Shown here piece by piece: positions 23,918 to 32,577 of a DNA stretch of 64,000 bases (position 1 is its first letter; each line of letters starts with the position of its first letter). A program made the translations under genes and the position numbers. The stretch is from Anaerolineaceae bacterium. Lineage in GTDB: Bacteria; Chloroflexota; Anaerolineae; Anaerolineales; Villigracilaceae. The notes under the pieces are model-generated. The model was not told the DNA's origin. It searched no databases and saw only the letters and a program-made list of their open reading frames with translations. The DNA lies in contig WOUS01000001.1 of the NCBI GenBank assembly GCA_009772985.1, forward strand, positions 248,001 to 312,000. The letters are read 5' to 3'.

Positions 23918-24757
23918 CTAGATCGTCATCAGCACGATGGCGGCCAGCGCGGCCGCGATTCCGGCGACCTGCAGGCGGTTTATCCGCTCATGCAGGAACA
24001 GGCCGGCCAGCGCCACCGTCGAGCCGGGATAGAGCGAGGCCAGCACGGCGGCCACGTCCATGCGCCCGGCGTGTCCGGCCAGGATGTAGAAGGCGTTGCC
24101 GGTGATGTCCAGCAGGCCGTTCAACACGATCAGCGGCCAGGCGGATTTCGGTGGCAGGACCGGCCGGCGCGCCGCCAGCGCGTACACGATCATCACCGCC
24201 ACGCCCGCCGAGCGGGAGGCCACCATTGGCCAGAACAGGCCGTCCTGGCTGCCGCGGTGCATTAGGATGAGATACACGCCGAACGTGATGCCGGCAACGA
24301 GCGGCAGGCTCAGGTCGGCGAGACGCAGGCGCAGGCCTTTCGGACCTCCGTCCGGCTGCGAGATGAACCAGATGGACGCCAGCGCCAGGGCGAACCCGCC
24401 AAACGTCAGCCAGCCGGGGAAGCCGTCGGTGAACATCCCGACGACCACTGGCAGGAACGCGGCCATCAGCGCCGAGACGGGCGCGGCAACGGACATCCGT
24501 CCGCGGGTCATCGAGATGAAGAAGAGCAGGAGTCCCAGCGTGCCCGTGGACCCGGCGATGGCGCACAACAGCCAGTCGAACCAGCCGATCAGCGCTTCGC
24601 CGGAGAGGAACGCGGCAACCAGCAGCGCAGCCAGACCGACCGCCTGGCCGAACAGCACGGCCTGCCAGGCTTTGGCCTTGCGGCTGGCCAGCCCGCCGCA
24701 GAAGTCGGCCGCGCCCCAGGCGAGGGCAGAGGAGAGTCCGAAGAGGATGGAGAGCAA
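23918..24757 (-). CDS. EamA/DMT-family transporter
   Basis: 279 residues, ten hydrophobic helices arranged as two EamA repeats (about 1-135 and 145-279). The start LFGLSSALAWGAADFCGGLAS and the end LAGLFLHERINRLQVAGIAAALAAIVL are typical. Proteins of this family export or exchange small metabolites; specificity cannot be told. Confidence 0.88.
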   Translation of the reverse strand: MLSILFGLSSALAWGAADFCGGLASRKAKAWQAVLFGQAVGLAALLVAAFLSGEALIGWFDWLLCAIAGSTGTLGLLLFFISMTRGRMSVAAPVSALMAAFLPVVVGMFTDGFPGWLTFGGFALALASIWFISQPDGGPKGLRLRLADLSLPLVAGITFGVYLILMHRGSQDGLFWPMVASRSAGVAVMIVYALAARRPVLPPKSAWPLIVLNGLLDITGNAFYILAGHAGRMDVAAVLASLYPGSTVALAGLFLHERINRLQVAGIAAALAAIVLMTI

Positions 24758-24770
24758 GAAAACCCTTTCT

Positions 24771-24848
24771 TAAACACAAAGGGCACAAAGGAAAACCCTT
24801 CGGCTGGCTCAGGGCAAGCCTTTGTGACCTTGGTGTCCTTTGTGGTGA
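24771..24848. repeat. Hairpin of the ACACAAAGG word family
   Basis: AACACAAAGGGCACAAAGG on the left, and a right arm reading CCTTTGTGACCTTGGTGTCC with a CCCTTCG/CTCAGGG short palindrome between them. It lies between two minus-strand genes. Confidence 0.65.
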
Positions 24849-24849
24849 A

Positions 24850-25719
24850 TTATCTCTTACCTGCCGCTTTGGCCCGCTCGAGCACATTCTGTGCGGACTT
24901 GACCAGCGGCATATCTATCATCTGCCCGTCGAGTCCGAACGCGCCGCGTCCCTCTTTCTGGTGCGCCTCGAACGCCTCGACCAGCCGTCTCGCTTTTGCA
25001 ATCGCCTCGTCATCCGGCGTGAACGCCTCCTGCACCGGTCCAACCTGCGCCGGGTGGATGACCTGCTTGCCGGTGCAGCCCAACTGCGCGCCAAACGCGG
25101 CCTCGCGGCGGACGCGGTCGAGGTCGCGGTAGTCCACCGTCACCATGTCAATCGCCTGCAGGCCGAAGGCTTTGGCGTGCATCACAACCAGCGAGCGGAC
25201 GGTGAACACCTCCCAGGCCTCCGCCGTGCGGACCGCGCCGACGCTGGCGGCGTAGTCCTCCCCGCCGAAGATGAGTCCGTCCAGCCGCGGATGGCTGGCA
25301 ATCTCTTTCAGCGCGAGCATGGCCTTGGCGGTCTCGATGCCGACCAACATTCGGATCGAGTTGACCGGCCAGCCGTTCGCCAGTTCCGCGGCTTCGATCT
25401 TTTCGCTGGCCCACTGCACCTGCTCCAGCGATTCAACTTTGGGCAGCACAATCCCGTCCGGGCGGGAGGGGAGCGCAGACTCGATGTCTTCTTTTTCCCA
25501 TCCAGATCCGACCGGGTTGATACGCGCCAGTTTCTCGGACGCGCCGAATGCCAGTTCGCGCAGGGCAGCCGCGACGGTCCGGCGCGCCTCGGCCTTGCGG
25601 TTCTGCGCCACGCCGTCTTCCATGTCGAGGCAGATGCAGTCCGCGCCGAAGGTCAGGGCTTTTTCGATCTTGTGCCGGTCGTCGCCGGGGACGTAGAGGA
25701 GAGAGCGTCGGGAGTGCAT
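24850..25719 (-). CDS. CoA-ester lyase, CitE / HpcH-HpaI aldolase family
   Basis: 289 residues from the ATG at 25719 (GGAG 6 bp upstream); further upstream the frame only translates a repeat. TIM-barrel lyase: RRSLLYVPGDDRHKIEKAL, the Mg2+-binding CLDMEDGVAQNRKAEAR, VGIETAKAML and IFGGEDYAASVG, and the end GKQVIHPAQVGPVQEAF. The family splits malyl-, methylmalyl- or citramalyl-CoA; no citrate lyase alpha or gamma genes are nearby, so a stand-alone lyase is more likely than citrate lyase. Confidence 0.88.
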   Translation of the reverse strand: MHSRRSLLYVPGDDRHKIEKALTFGADCICLDMEDGVAQNRKAEARRTVAAALRELAFGASEKLARINPVGSGWEKEDIESALPSRPDGIVLPKVESLEQVQWASEKIEAAELANGWPVNSIRMLVGIETAKAMLALKEIASHPRLDGLIFGGEDYAASVGAVRTAEAWEVFTVRSLVVMHAKAFGLQAIDMVTVDYRDLDRVRREAAFGAQLGCTGKQVIHPAQVGPVQEAFTPDDEAIAKARRLVEAFEAHQKEGRGAFGLDGQMIDMPLVKSAQNVLERAKAAGKR

Positions 25720-25764
25720 GAATCTCCGTTTCAGGTTTGCAGGTTCACAGGTTGGCAAGTTCGT

Positions 25765-28197
25765 TCACGACGCCAGTTTCGCCACCGTCACGCCCTCGCC
25801 GCCTTCCTTGTCCCCGCCTTCCTCGAACGACTTGACGTGCGGATGTCCCTTCAGCGCCTGGCGCACCACCGTCCGCAGTTTCCCGGTCCCTTTGCCGTGG
25901 ATGATGCGCACGAATGGCATCCCGGCCATGTAGGCCTTATCGAGATACGTTTCCAACTTATCCAGCGCGTCCTCCGACATCATCCCGCGCAGGTCGAGTT
26001 CCAGGCCGGGGGATGGGGCAAGAGCAATTGACGATTTACGATTTACGACATCGTACCCGAAGGGTATTGGCGGTTGTTCGCTGGTCTCTTCTGCCTTGCG
26101 TTTCAACTCTTCCAGCGGGACGCGCATCCGCAGCGAACCCGCCTGGACCTCGGCCTGGTCCTCGTCTATCGAGAGGATCGTCCCCGCGTTGCCGAGCGTC
26201 TTCAGCACAACCTTGTCGCCGACGGCGAGTGACCGTGGACGGTTGACGGTGGACGGTTGACGGTCCACGGTCTTTCGACGTTTCACCGGCATCTGTATCT
26301 TTTCCTCCGCCAGTTCCACTTTCTCTTCAATTGCCTCCAGCGCTTCCAATGGCTGGCGGGCTTTTTTTAGTTCGGCCTTGAGCGTTTTCAATTGCGTCTT
26401 CAAAACCTCGACTTCCAGTTCGCCCTCGGCGCGCGCCTGTTCGAGCACCTTCTGGCGCTCTTCCTCGATCTTCTCCAGCCGCTCTTCGAGTTGACGTTCC
26501 AACTTGCGCGCCTCGGAGCGCGACCGTTCGGCCTTCTCGCTTTCCTTGAAGGCGATCTTGCGCTGGCGGTGGATGTCGCCGATGAGTTTGTCGGCCCGCA
26601 GGTCGTCGGGATTGATTTCACTCTTTGCGGCTTCGATGATCTCCTGCGGCAGTCCCAGCCGCCCGGCGATAGCCAGCGCGTTCGAGCGGCCGGGCAGGCC
26701 GATGGTCAGTTTGAAGGTCGGGCGCAGGGTCTGGACGTTGAACTCCAGCGAGGCGTTGACCACGCCCGCGGTCGTGTGGGCGAAGGTTTTCAATTCCGGG
26801 TAGTGCGTGGCGACGAAGGTGGTGATGCCCTCCCTCAGCAGGCTGGACAGGATGGCGCGCGCCAGCGCCGCGCCCTCCTGCGGGTCCGTGCCCGCGCCGA
26901 GTTCGTCCAAAATGACCAGCGCGCGCTTGTCCGCTTTTTTCAGGATGTGGACAATGTTGGTGATGTGGCCGGAGAACGTGCTGAGCGACTGCTCGATGGA
27001 CTGCTCGTCGCCGATGTCGGCGAAGATGGCCGCGAAGCACGGCAGTTCCGAGCCGGACTGCGCCGGGATGTGCAGGCCGCTCTGCGCCATGACCGCCAGC
27101 AGGCCGACGGTCTTGAGCGTGACGGTCTTGCCGCCCGTGTTCGGGCCGGTGATGACCAGGGCAAAGGTCCCGGCGGCGGGGTCAATCGTGACGGGGACGA
27201 CGGTCTCCGGGTCCAGCAGCGGATGCCTTGCATCGAGCAGTTTGACAGTCGGCAGGTCAAACGTCGAACGTCGAAGGTCGGGATGGTCGGACGTTTGACC
27301 TTTGACCTTCGACGCTGGTTTGAGAATCGGTTCGGACCCGTGGACTGCCTGCGCATATTTGCCTTTGGCGAAGGCCAGATCCAGTTCGGCCAGCGCGGCC
27401 ACGCCCGGGACGATTTCCCCGGCCAGCGCGCCGACCTCGCCGGAGAGGGCGGCCAGGATGCGGCGGACTTCGTCCCGTTCGGCGATCTGGGCCTCGCGGT
27501 AGGCGTTGTTCAACTCGACCACCGCCAGCGGCTCGACGAACAGGGTCGCCCCGGTGGACGACTGGTCGTGGATGATGGACTTGACCTGTCCCTTGAATTC
27601 CGCGCGCAGCGGGATGACGTAGCGCCCGTCGCGCTGGGTGATGACCGCGTCCTGGAGTTTGGCGGCGGTGGTCGGGTCCGTGAGGTAACGCTGGAGGCGC
27701 GCCATCAGCCGGTCGTGCGCCACGCGCACCTGGCGGCGCAGGTCGTACAGTTTGGGCGAGGCGCTGTCGGCCACTTCGCCAGTGTCGGTGATGCAGCGCG
27801 AAATGGACTCGATCAGCCCGGCGGGCGCGGGCAGGCGGCAGGCGATATCGGCCAGGCGCGGCGAGGCTTCGGCGTGTTTCTCGAAGTAGCGGCGCAGCGT
27901 GCGCATCGAAACCAGCGTGGACTGGACGTCGAGCATTTCCTTCGGGTCGAGCACGCCGCCGTGGGCGCACAGGTCCACCTGCTCGCGGATGTCGTGCGCG
28001 CCGCCGATGGTCAGGTCGCTGGTGACGAGCAGGTTGCGCGCCTCGGTCGTTTCGGCCAGGCGGACGAGCGCCTCTTCCAACTCGGGCGTGGGCGTGAGGG
28101 CGCGCGCCAGGTCCGCCGAGCCGGAGAAATCGCAAAACTCCGCCAGGCGGGCGAGGATCTTGGGGTATTCGAGGACGTGGAGGGTTTTGGAGTCCAT
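25765..28197 (-). CDS. mutS2: Endonuclease MutS2
   Basis: 810 residues. MutS core and clamp domains, Walker A GPNTGGKT (351-358), a DExx-type Walker B in VILDELGAGTDPQEG, a long charged coiled coil (about 515-640), a KOW-like linker and a C-terminal Smr nuclease domain (LDLRGMMSEDALDKLETYLD, then IIHGKGTGKLR). MutS2 limits homologous recombination and acts on stalled or collided ribosomes in some bacteria. Three spots are filled with low-complexity word repeats kept in frame: 26018-26062, 26228-26281 and 27253-27316. Confidence 0.95.
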   Translation of the reverse strand: MDSKTLHVLEYPKILARLAEFCDFSGSADLARALTPTPELEEALVRLAETTEARNLLVTSDLTIGGAHDIREQVDLCAHGGVLDPKEMLDVQSTLVSMRTLRRYFEKHAEASPRLADIACRLPAPAGLIESISRCITDTGEVADSASPKLYDLRRQVRVAHDRLMARLQRYLTDPTTAAKLQDAVITQRDGRYVIPLRAEFKGQVKSIIHDQSSTGATLFVEPLAVVELNNAYREAQIAERDEVRRILAALSGEVGALAGEIVPGVAALAELDLAFAKGKYAQAVHGSEPILKPASKVKGQTSDHPDLRRSTFDLPTVKLLDARHPLLDPETVVPVTIDPAAGTFALVITGPNTGGKTVTLKTVGLLAVMAQSGLHIPAQSGSELPCFAAIFADIGDEQSIEQSLSTFSGHITNIVHILKKADKRALVILDELGAGTDPQEGAALARAILSSLLREGITTFVATHYPELKTFAHTTAGVVNASLEFNVQTLRPTFKLTIGLPGRSNALAIAGRLGLPQEIIEAAKSEINPDDLRADKLIGDIHRQRKIAFKESEKAERSRSEARKLERQLEERLEKIEEERQKVLEQARAEGELEVEVLKTQLKTLKAELKKARQPLEALEAIEEKVELAEEKIQMPVKRRKTVDRQPSTVNRPRSLAVGDKVVLKTLGNAGTILSIDEDQAEVQAGSLRMRVPLEELKRKAEETSEQPPIPFGYDVVNRKSSIALAPSPGLELDLRGMMSEDALDKLETYLDKAYMAGMPFVRIIHGKGTGKLRTVVRQALKGHPHVKSFEEGGDKEGGEGVTVAKLAS
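26018..26062. repeat. GACGATTTAC word repeat inside mutS2
   Basis: GACGATTTACGATTTACGA next to an ACCCGAAGGGTA palindrome, in the hinge before the Smr domain. Translated in frame as residues of the linker. Confidence 0.7.
26228..26281. repeat. GGTTGACGGTGGAC word repeat inside mutS2
   Basis: Three imperfect units of GTGGACGGTTGACG with a mirror unit; encodes KTVDRQPSTVNRPRS in frame in the linker. Confidence 0.7.
27253..27316. repeat. GTCGAACGTCGAAGG word repeat / hairpin inside mutS2
   Basis: AGGTCAAACGTCGAACGTCG on one side and CGTTTGACCTTTGACC on the other, forming a hairpin; it encodes about 20 extra residues just before the conserved LLDARHPLL motif. Confidence 0.75.
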
Positions 28198-28205
28198 AAA
28201 GTTTT

Positions 28206-28313
28206 AACCGCGAAGAAAAGACATGGTACCCGAAGGGTAAGAACGCGAAGGTTTATATTTTACCCGCTTCGCGTCCGCTTGCCCCGTTTTTTGGGATCGT
28301 GTCTTTGCGGTTT
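28206..28313. repeat. ACCGCGAAG word hairpin upstream of mutS2
   Basis: Left ACCGCGAAGAAAAGACATGG, right GTGTCTTTGCGGTT, with an ACCCGAAGGGTA palindrome inside. It sits between the divergent mutS2 and DEAD-box helicase genes. Confidence 0.65.
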
Positions 28314-28349
28314 TCCTATTTCCTGATTACCTATTCCCCCAAAAGCGTG

Positions 28350-28355
28350 GTATAC
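28350..28355 (+). promoter_or_regulatory. -10 element of the helicase leader
   Basis: TATACT within GTGGTATACTCCC, at about 28350-28355, before the structured leader. Confidence 0.4.
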
Positions 28356-28389
28356 TCCCGCTCCGCTCAAAACTGGAGCGGACGCACCA

Positions 28390-28560
28390 GGGAATTGTTT
28401 TGACATCGTCCCCGCAGGGGAGACTTCAAATGATGGCCCGGAGAATGGACCGGGCTAATTTGTTGGGCTGACGCGCCCGCAAGAGCGCGTCTGGTTGGCA
28501 AGAATTTCGGTCCCGTGCGAAAGCCGGGACTACCGGAAGTCATCGAAACAAATTCCCCCA
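28390..28560 (+). ncRNA. Structured 5' leader of the DEAD-box helicase gene
   Basis: A closing stem pairs GGGAATTGTTT with GAAACAAATTCCC. Inside are four local hairpins: GTCCCC/GGGGAG, GGCCCGG/CCGGGC, GACGCGC/GCGCGTC and GTCCCG/CGGGAC. The whole folds by eye as a multibranched RNA about 170 nt long. I do not recognise it as a known riboswitch. From 28570 to 28680 the leader continues as word repeats (AAGTCNNAAAGTCT type). RNA helicases are often controlled through long leaders, so a cis-regulatory role is plausible. Confidence 0.5.
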
Positions 28561-28687
28561 AATCTTACAAGTCAATAAGTCTGAGAAGTCCAACAAGTCT
28601 TACACGTCGCGCCAACGTGCCAACGTGCTGACCTGTAAACCTATAAGACGTGACGACTTGTAAGACATAGTAGACAAAAGGAATTCG

Positions 28688-30367
28688 ATGACCACCCAAT
28701 TTACCGATCTAAACCTGCGCCCCGAGTTGGTGCAGGCCGTCACCGCTCTCGGCTACACCGAGCCGACTCCCATCCAGGCCGCCCTCATCCCGGTCATGCT
28801 GACCGGCGCGGATGTGATCGGCCAGGCCCAGACCGGCACCGGCAAGACCGCCGCCTTCGCCCTCCCCATCCTCCACAACCTCGAACCCGGCCAGCGCCAC
28901 GTCCAGGCGCTCGTGCTGTGTCCCACGCGCGAACTTGCCCTGCAAGTCGCCGGGGCCATCACCGAATACGGCAGCGTGCAGAACGTGCGCGTGCTGGCCG
29001 TCTACGGCGGGCAGCCATACGGTCCGCAGATCAGCAAACTCAACCGCGGCGTGGACGTGGTGGTCGGCACCCCCGGCCGCCTGATGGACCTGATGGACCG
29101 CAATTCCCTCAACATCAGCCACGTCAAAACCGTGGTGCTCGATGAAGCCGACGAAATGCTCTCGATGGGCTTCGTTGAAGACATCGAAACCATCCTGGCC
29201 GAAACCCCCGCCGACCGCCAGACCGCCCTCTTCTCCGCCACCCTGCCGAACCCCATCCGCCGCCTGGCCGACAAGTACATGCACGCGCCGCAGTCCATCC
29301 AGGTGCAGCGCGCCCAGGTCACGCTGGAGGCTATTGAGCAACGCTACTATCTGGTCAACCAGGCCGACAAACTGGCCGCGTTGACGCGCCTCTTCGAAGT
29401 GGAGCCCATCACCAGCGCGCTGATCTTCGTCCGCACACGCGCCGGGACCGGGGAACTGTCCGGCGAACTGACCCGGCGCGGGTTCCCCGCCGAATCTCTG
29501 AACGGCGACCTGACCCAGGAAGCCCGCGAACGGACCCTCAACCGGTTCCGCCAGAACCAGGTCAAGGTGTTGGTCGCCACCGACGTGGCGGCGCGCGGCC
29601 TCGACATTGACGACATCTCGCACGTCTTCAACTACGACCTGCCCGACGACCCCGAAATCTACATCCACCGCATCGGGCGGACGGGGCGCGCCGGGAAGAC
29701 CGGCATTGCCATCTCGATGGTCACGCCGCGCGAGAAGCGCCTGCTGCGCCAGATCGAGTCGCTCATCCGCCAGCCGCTGGCCAAGTCTGCCCTGCCGACG
29801 GAAGAGGATATCAAGATCCGCCGCGAGAACGAGTTGCTCGAAAATGTCAAAGTCTGGCTGGTACGCGCCCGCTACCGCCGCGAACGCGAACTGGTGGCGC
29901 GGCTTGTGGAAGAAGGCCACGATCCGCTCGAAATTGCCGCTGCCGCCCTCAAACTGGCGCGCGCCGACGAGAAACAGCGCCCGGTCGCGGCTGTGAGCGA
30001 GGTGCAGGATGCCGGTCCGCGCCGCTACCCCCAGAAGGCGGGGGCAGGCGAGCGGGACGGGAAACGGCAAAGATTTTCGAGCCGCGAGCGGGGATCGTTC
30101 CCCCGTGAAGCGGCCGGGAGCGTGTCCCACGAAAGCGGGATGGTGCGCATCAGCATGAGCATGGGCCGCGCCCACGGCATCCGCCCGAACGACGTGGTTG
30201 GCGCAATCGCCTACCATGCCGACATCCCGGGTTCCACCATTGGGAAAATATTCATCGAGGATCAGCGCACCCTGGTGGACGTGCCGGAGCATCTGGTGAA
30301 CCAGGTGCTTTCGAAGGCCGGGAAGTACAGCCTGCGCAGGCAGCCGTTCACCGTCGAACGGGTGTGA
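28688..30367 (+). CDS. deaD: DEAD-box RNA helicase (DeaD/CsdA-like)
   Basis: 559 residues. Q motif (PTPIQ), motif I AQTGTGKT (47-54), PTRELA, GG, TPGR, motif II DEAD (152-155), SAT, and in the second domain motifs up to HRIGRTGRAG. Residues about 360-460 are helical and charged; the C-terminal 75 residues form a DbpA-type RNA-binding domain (VRISMSMGRAHGIRPNDVVG). Such helicases remodel rRNA and mRNA, often in the cold. Long structured leader upstream, strong terminator downstream. Confidence 0.93.
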   Translation: MTTQFTDLNLRPELVQAVTALGYTEPTPIQAALIPVMLTGADVIGQAQTGTGKTAAFALPILHNLEPGQRHVQALVLCPTRELALQVAGAITEYGSVQNVRVLAVYGGQPYGPQISKLNRGVDVVVGTPGRLMDLMDRNSLNISHVKTVVLDEADEMLSMGFVEDIETILAETPADRQTALFSATLPNPIRRLADKYMHAPQSIQVQRAQVTLEAIEQRYYLVNQADKLAALTRLFEVEPITSALIFVRTRAGTGELSGELTRRGFPAESLNGDLTQEARERTLNRFRQNQVKVLVATDVAARGLDIDDISHVFNYDLPDDPEIYIHRIGRTGRAGKTGIAISMVTPREKRLLRQIESLIRQPLAKSALPTEEDIKIRRENELLENVKVWLVRARYRRERELVARLVEEGHDPLEIAAAALKLARADEKQRPVAAVSEVQDAGPRRYPQKAGAGERDGKRQRFSSRERGSFPREAAGSVSHESGMVRISMSMGRAHGIRPNDVVGAIAYHADIPGSTIGKIFIEDQRTLVDVPEHLVNQVLSKAGKYSLRRQPFTVERV

Positions 30368-30385
30368 GCCGGTAATTTGGAAAAT

Positions 30386-30420
30386 AAAGAGAGCAGCGAC
30401 ATCGTGCCGCTGCTCTCTTT
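30386..30420 (+). terminator. Rho-independent terminator after the helicase gene
   Basis: Perfect 13-bp arms (AAAGAGAGCAGCG and complement) with a 9-nt loop and a T run. It also faces the convergent membrane protein gene. Confidence 0.9.
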
Positions 30421-30443
30421 TGCTATCCCGTATCCGGTTTGGT

Positions 30444-30917
30444 TTACAGCCAGCCGTTGCAGACACTGACGATCATCGCCGAAGCATAGAGTATGAAGAG
30501 GAAAATAAGCAGACGGGGTAGCCAAGCTTCCTGGAGGCTGAAACTGAATTTTTTCTTCCCGTTCTTTATCGGTTCGTAGAATTTCTTGTTCTCAGCATTT
30601 AAGATTTTTGAACTGCCAGGAATCTCTTCTTCCATATTTCTGAGCTGGTCGTATTGCCAGTCGAGGAAGAGTTCTATCTTGTTCATGATTCCCAGCCAGA
30701 TGAAACAAGCCAGTATGCCAACTGCGAAGAGCGGCAATGCGACGAGCACCAGCGGCCAGCCTGAAAGGCCAGAGTCCCTGACAATGAAAGCCACCGCCCC
30801 AAAAATGGCGGTATTGATAGTCAAATAGATCTGTGTGGTGTTCTGGCGACGCTCAGAGAGTTTCTGGGCGCGCTCGTTGAGCAACTTGTATTCCTCGAAT
30901 TTATCCACCTTCTCCAT
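30444..30917 (-). CDS. Two-segment membrane protein, possibly RipA-family
   Basis: 157 residues from the ATG at 30917, chosen because GAGGAG lies 5 bp upstream. N-terminal amphipathic helix (EEYKLLNERAQKLSERRQNT), two adjacent membrane helices (about 30-75), a soluble middle, and a C-terminal membrane helix. The pattern resembles the family annotated as RipA octameric membrane proteins, but I am not sure. Composition is AT-richer than most of the window. It lies in the accessory patch next to the MNT/HEPN pair. Confidence 0.6.
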   Translation of the reverse strand: MEKVDKFEEYKLLNERAQKLSERRQNTTQIYLTINTAIFGAVAFIVRDSGLSGWPLVLVALPLFAVGILACFIWLGIMNKIELFLDWQYDQLRNMEEEIPGSSKILNAENKKFYEPIKNGKKKFSFSLQEAWLPRLLIFLFILYASAMIVSVCNGWL

Positions 30918-30924
30918 ATTCTCC

Positions 30925-30996
30925 TCACATGGCAACTAGCTTGCGGATGTGCTCCGTGTGGTCGCGCTCGTGCCAGAGCGTCCGGCGCAACGCCGT
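30925..30996 (-). pseudogene. Tail fragment of a DinB-like gene
   Basis: Read on the minus strand it encodes TALRRTLWHERDHTEHIRKL and then a stop at 30925-30927. This matches the end of the intact DinB-like protein at 31852-32556 (KVLRRALWHEKDHVEHIKKL) in about 16 of 20 residues. The DNA is more diverged than the fmdB tail copy. No upstream coding sequence remains. Confidence 0.75.
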
Positions 30997-31058
30997 GTCT
31001 CTATTCTATTTCTAATTGAGTTGCATGGCAAGCGGAATCGAATGAACATTACTCCTGT

Positions 31059-31064
31059 TATAAT
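31059..31064 (+). promoter_or_regulatory. -10 element, probable leaderless promoter of the MNT gene
   Basis: TATAAT ends 9 bp before the ATG at 31074 and there is no ribosome binding site. Confidence 0.5.
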
Positions 31065-31073
31065 ACGTCCAAT

Positions 31074-31463
31074 ATGGAACCCGCGATCACTCTTGCCAAA
31101 TTTTCGTTACGCCGGCCGTCCACGATCCCTGTGGGATTGAAGGTCCCGGTTGGCAAGGCATTGCAGCCGGCGGTCAGAAAGATCGTTGCCGAATTGAATC
31201 CCGAAAAGGTCATTCTTTTTGGCTCTTTTGCTTACGGCGCTCCCAACCCCCACAGTGACGTAGATTTACTCGTTATCATGAACACGCGCGCTCCCCACAA
31301 GGACAGGAGTTGGGCGGTCTCGCGGTTGCTGCTGCCCCGTCCTTTCCCTGTTGATATTCTGGTCAAGACGCCCCAGGAGGTCGAGAGGGACTTGGCATCG
31401 GGCGACTTCTTCGTTCGCGAAATCCTGACGCGAGGCAAGGTGTTGTATGAGCGGCGCAAATGA
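31074..31463 (+). CDS. MNT-type minimal nucleotidyltransferase (antitoxin-like)
   Basis: 129 residues. Core motif LFGSFAYGAPNPHSDVDLLV (G50, S51, D62, D64) and a third acidic strand FPVDILV. In MntA/HepT-type modules such proteins AMPylate and silence the HEPN toxin; this pairing with a HEPN gene is the usual arrangement. The downstream HEPN gene starts 17 bp before this gene ends. N-terminal 25 residues look like an extension outside the fold. Confidence 0.85.
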   Translation: MEPAITLAKFSLRRPSTIPVGLKVPVGKALQPAVRKIVAELNPEKVILFGSFAYGAPNPHSDVDLLVIMNTRAPHKDRSWAVSRLLLPRPFPVDILVKTPQEVERDLASGDFFVREILTRGKVLYERRK

Positions 31464-31833
31464 CCCGCGTGCCTGGGCGGAGGGCGCTGAGGAGGATTTC
31501 CTTCTCGCCAAGTCTGCGTTCACGCGGCGTAAGCCGCTGGTCGTGGGGGCGTGTTTTCATGCACAACAATGCGCGGAGAAATACCTGAAAGCGCTGCTGG
31601 TTTCGAGAGGCGCTGATTTTCCCAAGACTCACGATATGCTGATGCTGAACGACCTGTGTTCGGCTGTGGGGATTTTTCTCGAGATGGACGCGCGCCATCT
31701 CAATAATCTGACCGACTATGCCGTGCGGACGCGTTATCCGGGCAATGAGCCTGCCCTGGATGATGCAAAAGAGGCGCTGGAAATTGCAGGCAAGATACGC
31801 AAGTTTGCGAGGGTATTTCTTGGGGCGGGATGA
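31447..31833 (+). CDS. HEPN-domain protein (toxin-like partner of MNT)
   Basis: 128 residues. The HEPN helical bundle shows as DPRAWAEGAEEDFLLAKSAF, ACFHAQQCAEKYLKALLVSR and LTDYAVRTRYPG. HEPN proteins are frequently RNases; in this subgroup the R-x4-6-H motif may be replaced by the conserved H62 and the R/Y pair near 94-97, so activity is not certain. Overlaps the MNT gene and ends 18 bp from the convergent DinB-like gene. Confidence 0.85.
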   Translation: MSGANDPRAWAEGAEEDFLLAKSAFTRRKPLVVGACFHAQQCAEKYLKALLVSRGADFPKTHDMLMLNDLCSAVGIFLEMDARHLNNLTDYAVRTRYPGNEPALDDAKEALEIAGKIRKFARVFLGAG

Positions 31834-31851
31834 AGCACAACCAGCAACGGC

Positions 31852-32556
31852 TTACAACAACTTCTTGATATGCTCCACGTGATCTTTCTCGTGCCATAGC
31901 GCCCGGCGCAGCACCTTGCGCGGCGACCAGAACTCCCCGTCCACGCCGACCACCTGCTTGACACCCTCCAGTTTGGGCAGGGTTTCGGCGAAGAACGCCC
32001 GCACCTTTTCCAGCCGCTCCAGCGGCGCTTCGGGGACTTCGGCGCGCGGAAAGGCGCGTCCCAGCCGGTCGAGGTACCACCATTCCGCCCCGCCCGCGTG
32101 ACCGAGGATGCCGTTGATGCTCCAGCGTTCGCCCATGTAGGCAGCGTTGAGTTTTTCCTCGCCCAGCCCCGCGACCATTTTCAGCAGGTCGGCGCGGCTC
32201 CACGTCAGCAGTTTGAGGGCGCGTTCGATGTCGGTGGCGGTCAGCGGCTTCCAATCGTAGGGGAAGAAAGAGTCCACGGCGTAGCCGTCGGCCTCGCTGA
32301 GTTTATCGAAATCGTCGTTGATGTAGTACACGTCCCAGGTCCCGTCCACGACGAACTCGATCTCGTCGCGGGCAAAACTGAGCCAGGTGCGCGGCTCGTG
32401 GCGCAGGATCCAGCCGGCGTACTTGTCGAGCGCGCCCACCAGGTTCGAGAGTCCCGCCTCGCCGCTCATGGCGTACGCGAAACAGCCGGGATGCTCCAAT
32501 GCCCAGGCGATGGTGCGTCCCTCGTTGTTGTTTTCGATGCCTGCTTTGAAGATCAT
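31852..32556 (-). CDS. DinB/YfiT-like four-helix protein
   Basis: 234 residues from the ATG at 32556 (GAGGAG 7 bp upstream); residues upstream of it translate a repeat. N-terminal domain of about 110 residues, then a DinB-type metal-binding bundle: RWSINGILGHAGGAEWWYLDRL, and LRRALWHEKDHVEHIKKLL at the end, giving the His triad of DinB-like proteins. Members are thiol transferases or unknown; no function assigned. A tail fragment of a relative is at 30925-30996, on the other side of the MNT/HEPN pair. Confidence 0.75.
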   Translation of the reverse strand: MIFKAGIENNNEGRTIAWALEHPGCFAYAMSGEAGLSNLVGALDKYAGWILRHEPRTWLSFARDEIEFVVDGTWDVYYINDDFDKLSEADGYAVDSFFPYDWKPLTATDIERALKLLTWSRADLLKMVAGLGEEKLNAAYMGERWSINGILGHAGGAEWWYLDRLGRAFPRAEVPEAPLERLEKVRAFFAETLPKLEGVKQVVGVDGEFWSPRKVLRRALWHEKDHVEHIKKLL

Positions 32557-32577
32557 ATCGTTCTCCTCGAGCGCAAT

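Noticed and set aside
26392-28326. A 644-codon plus-strand open frame opposite mutS2
   Set aside because: Antisense shadow of a confidently assigned gene.
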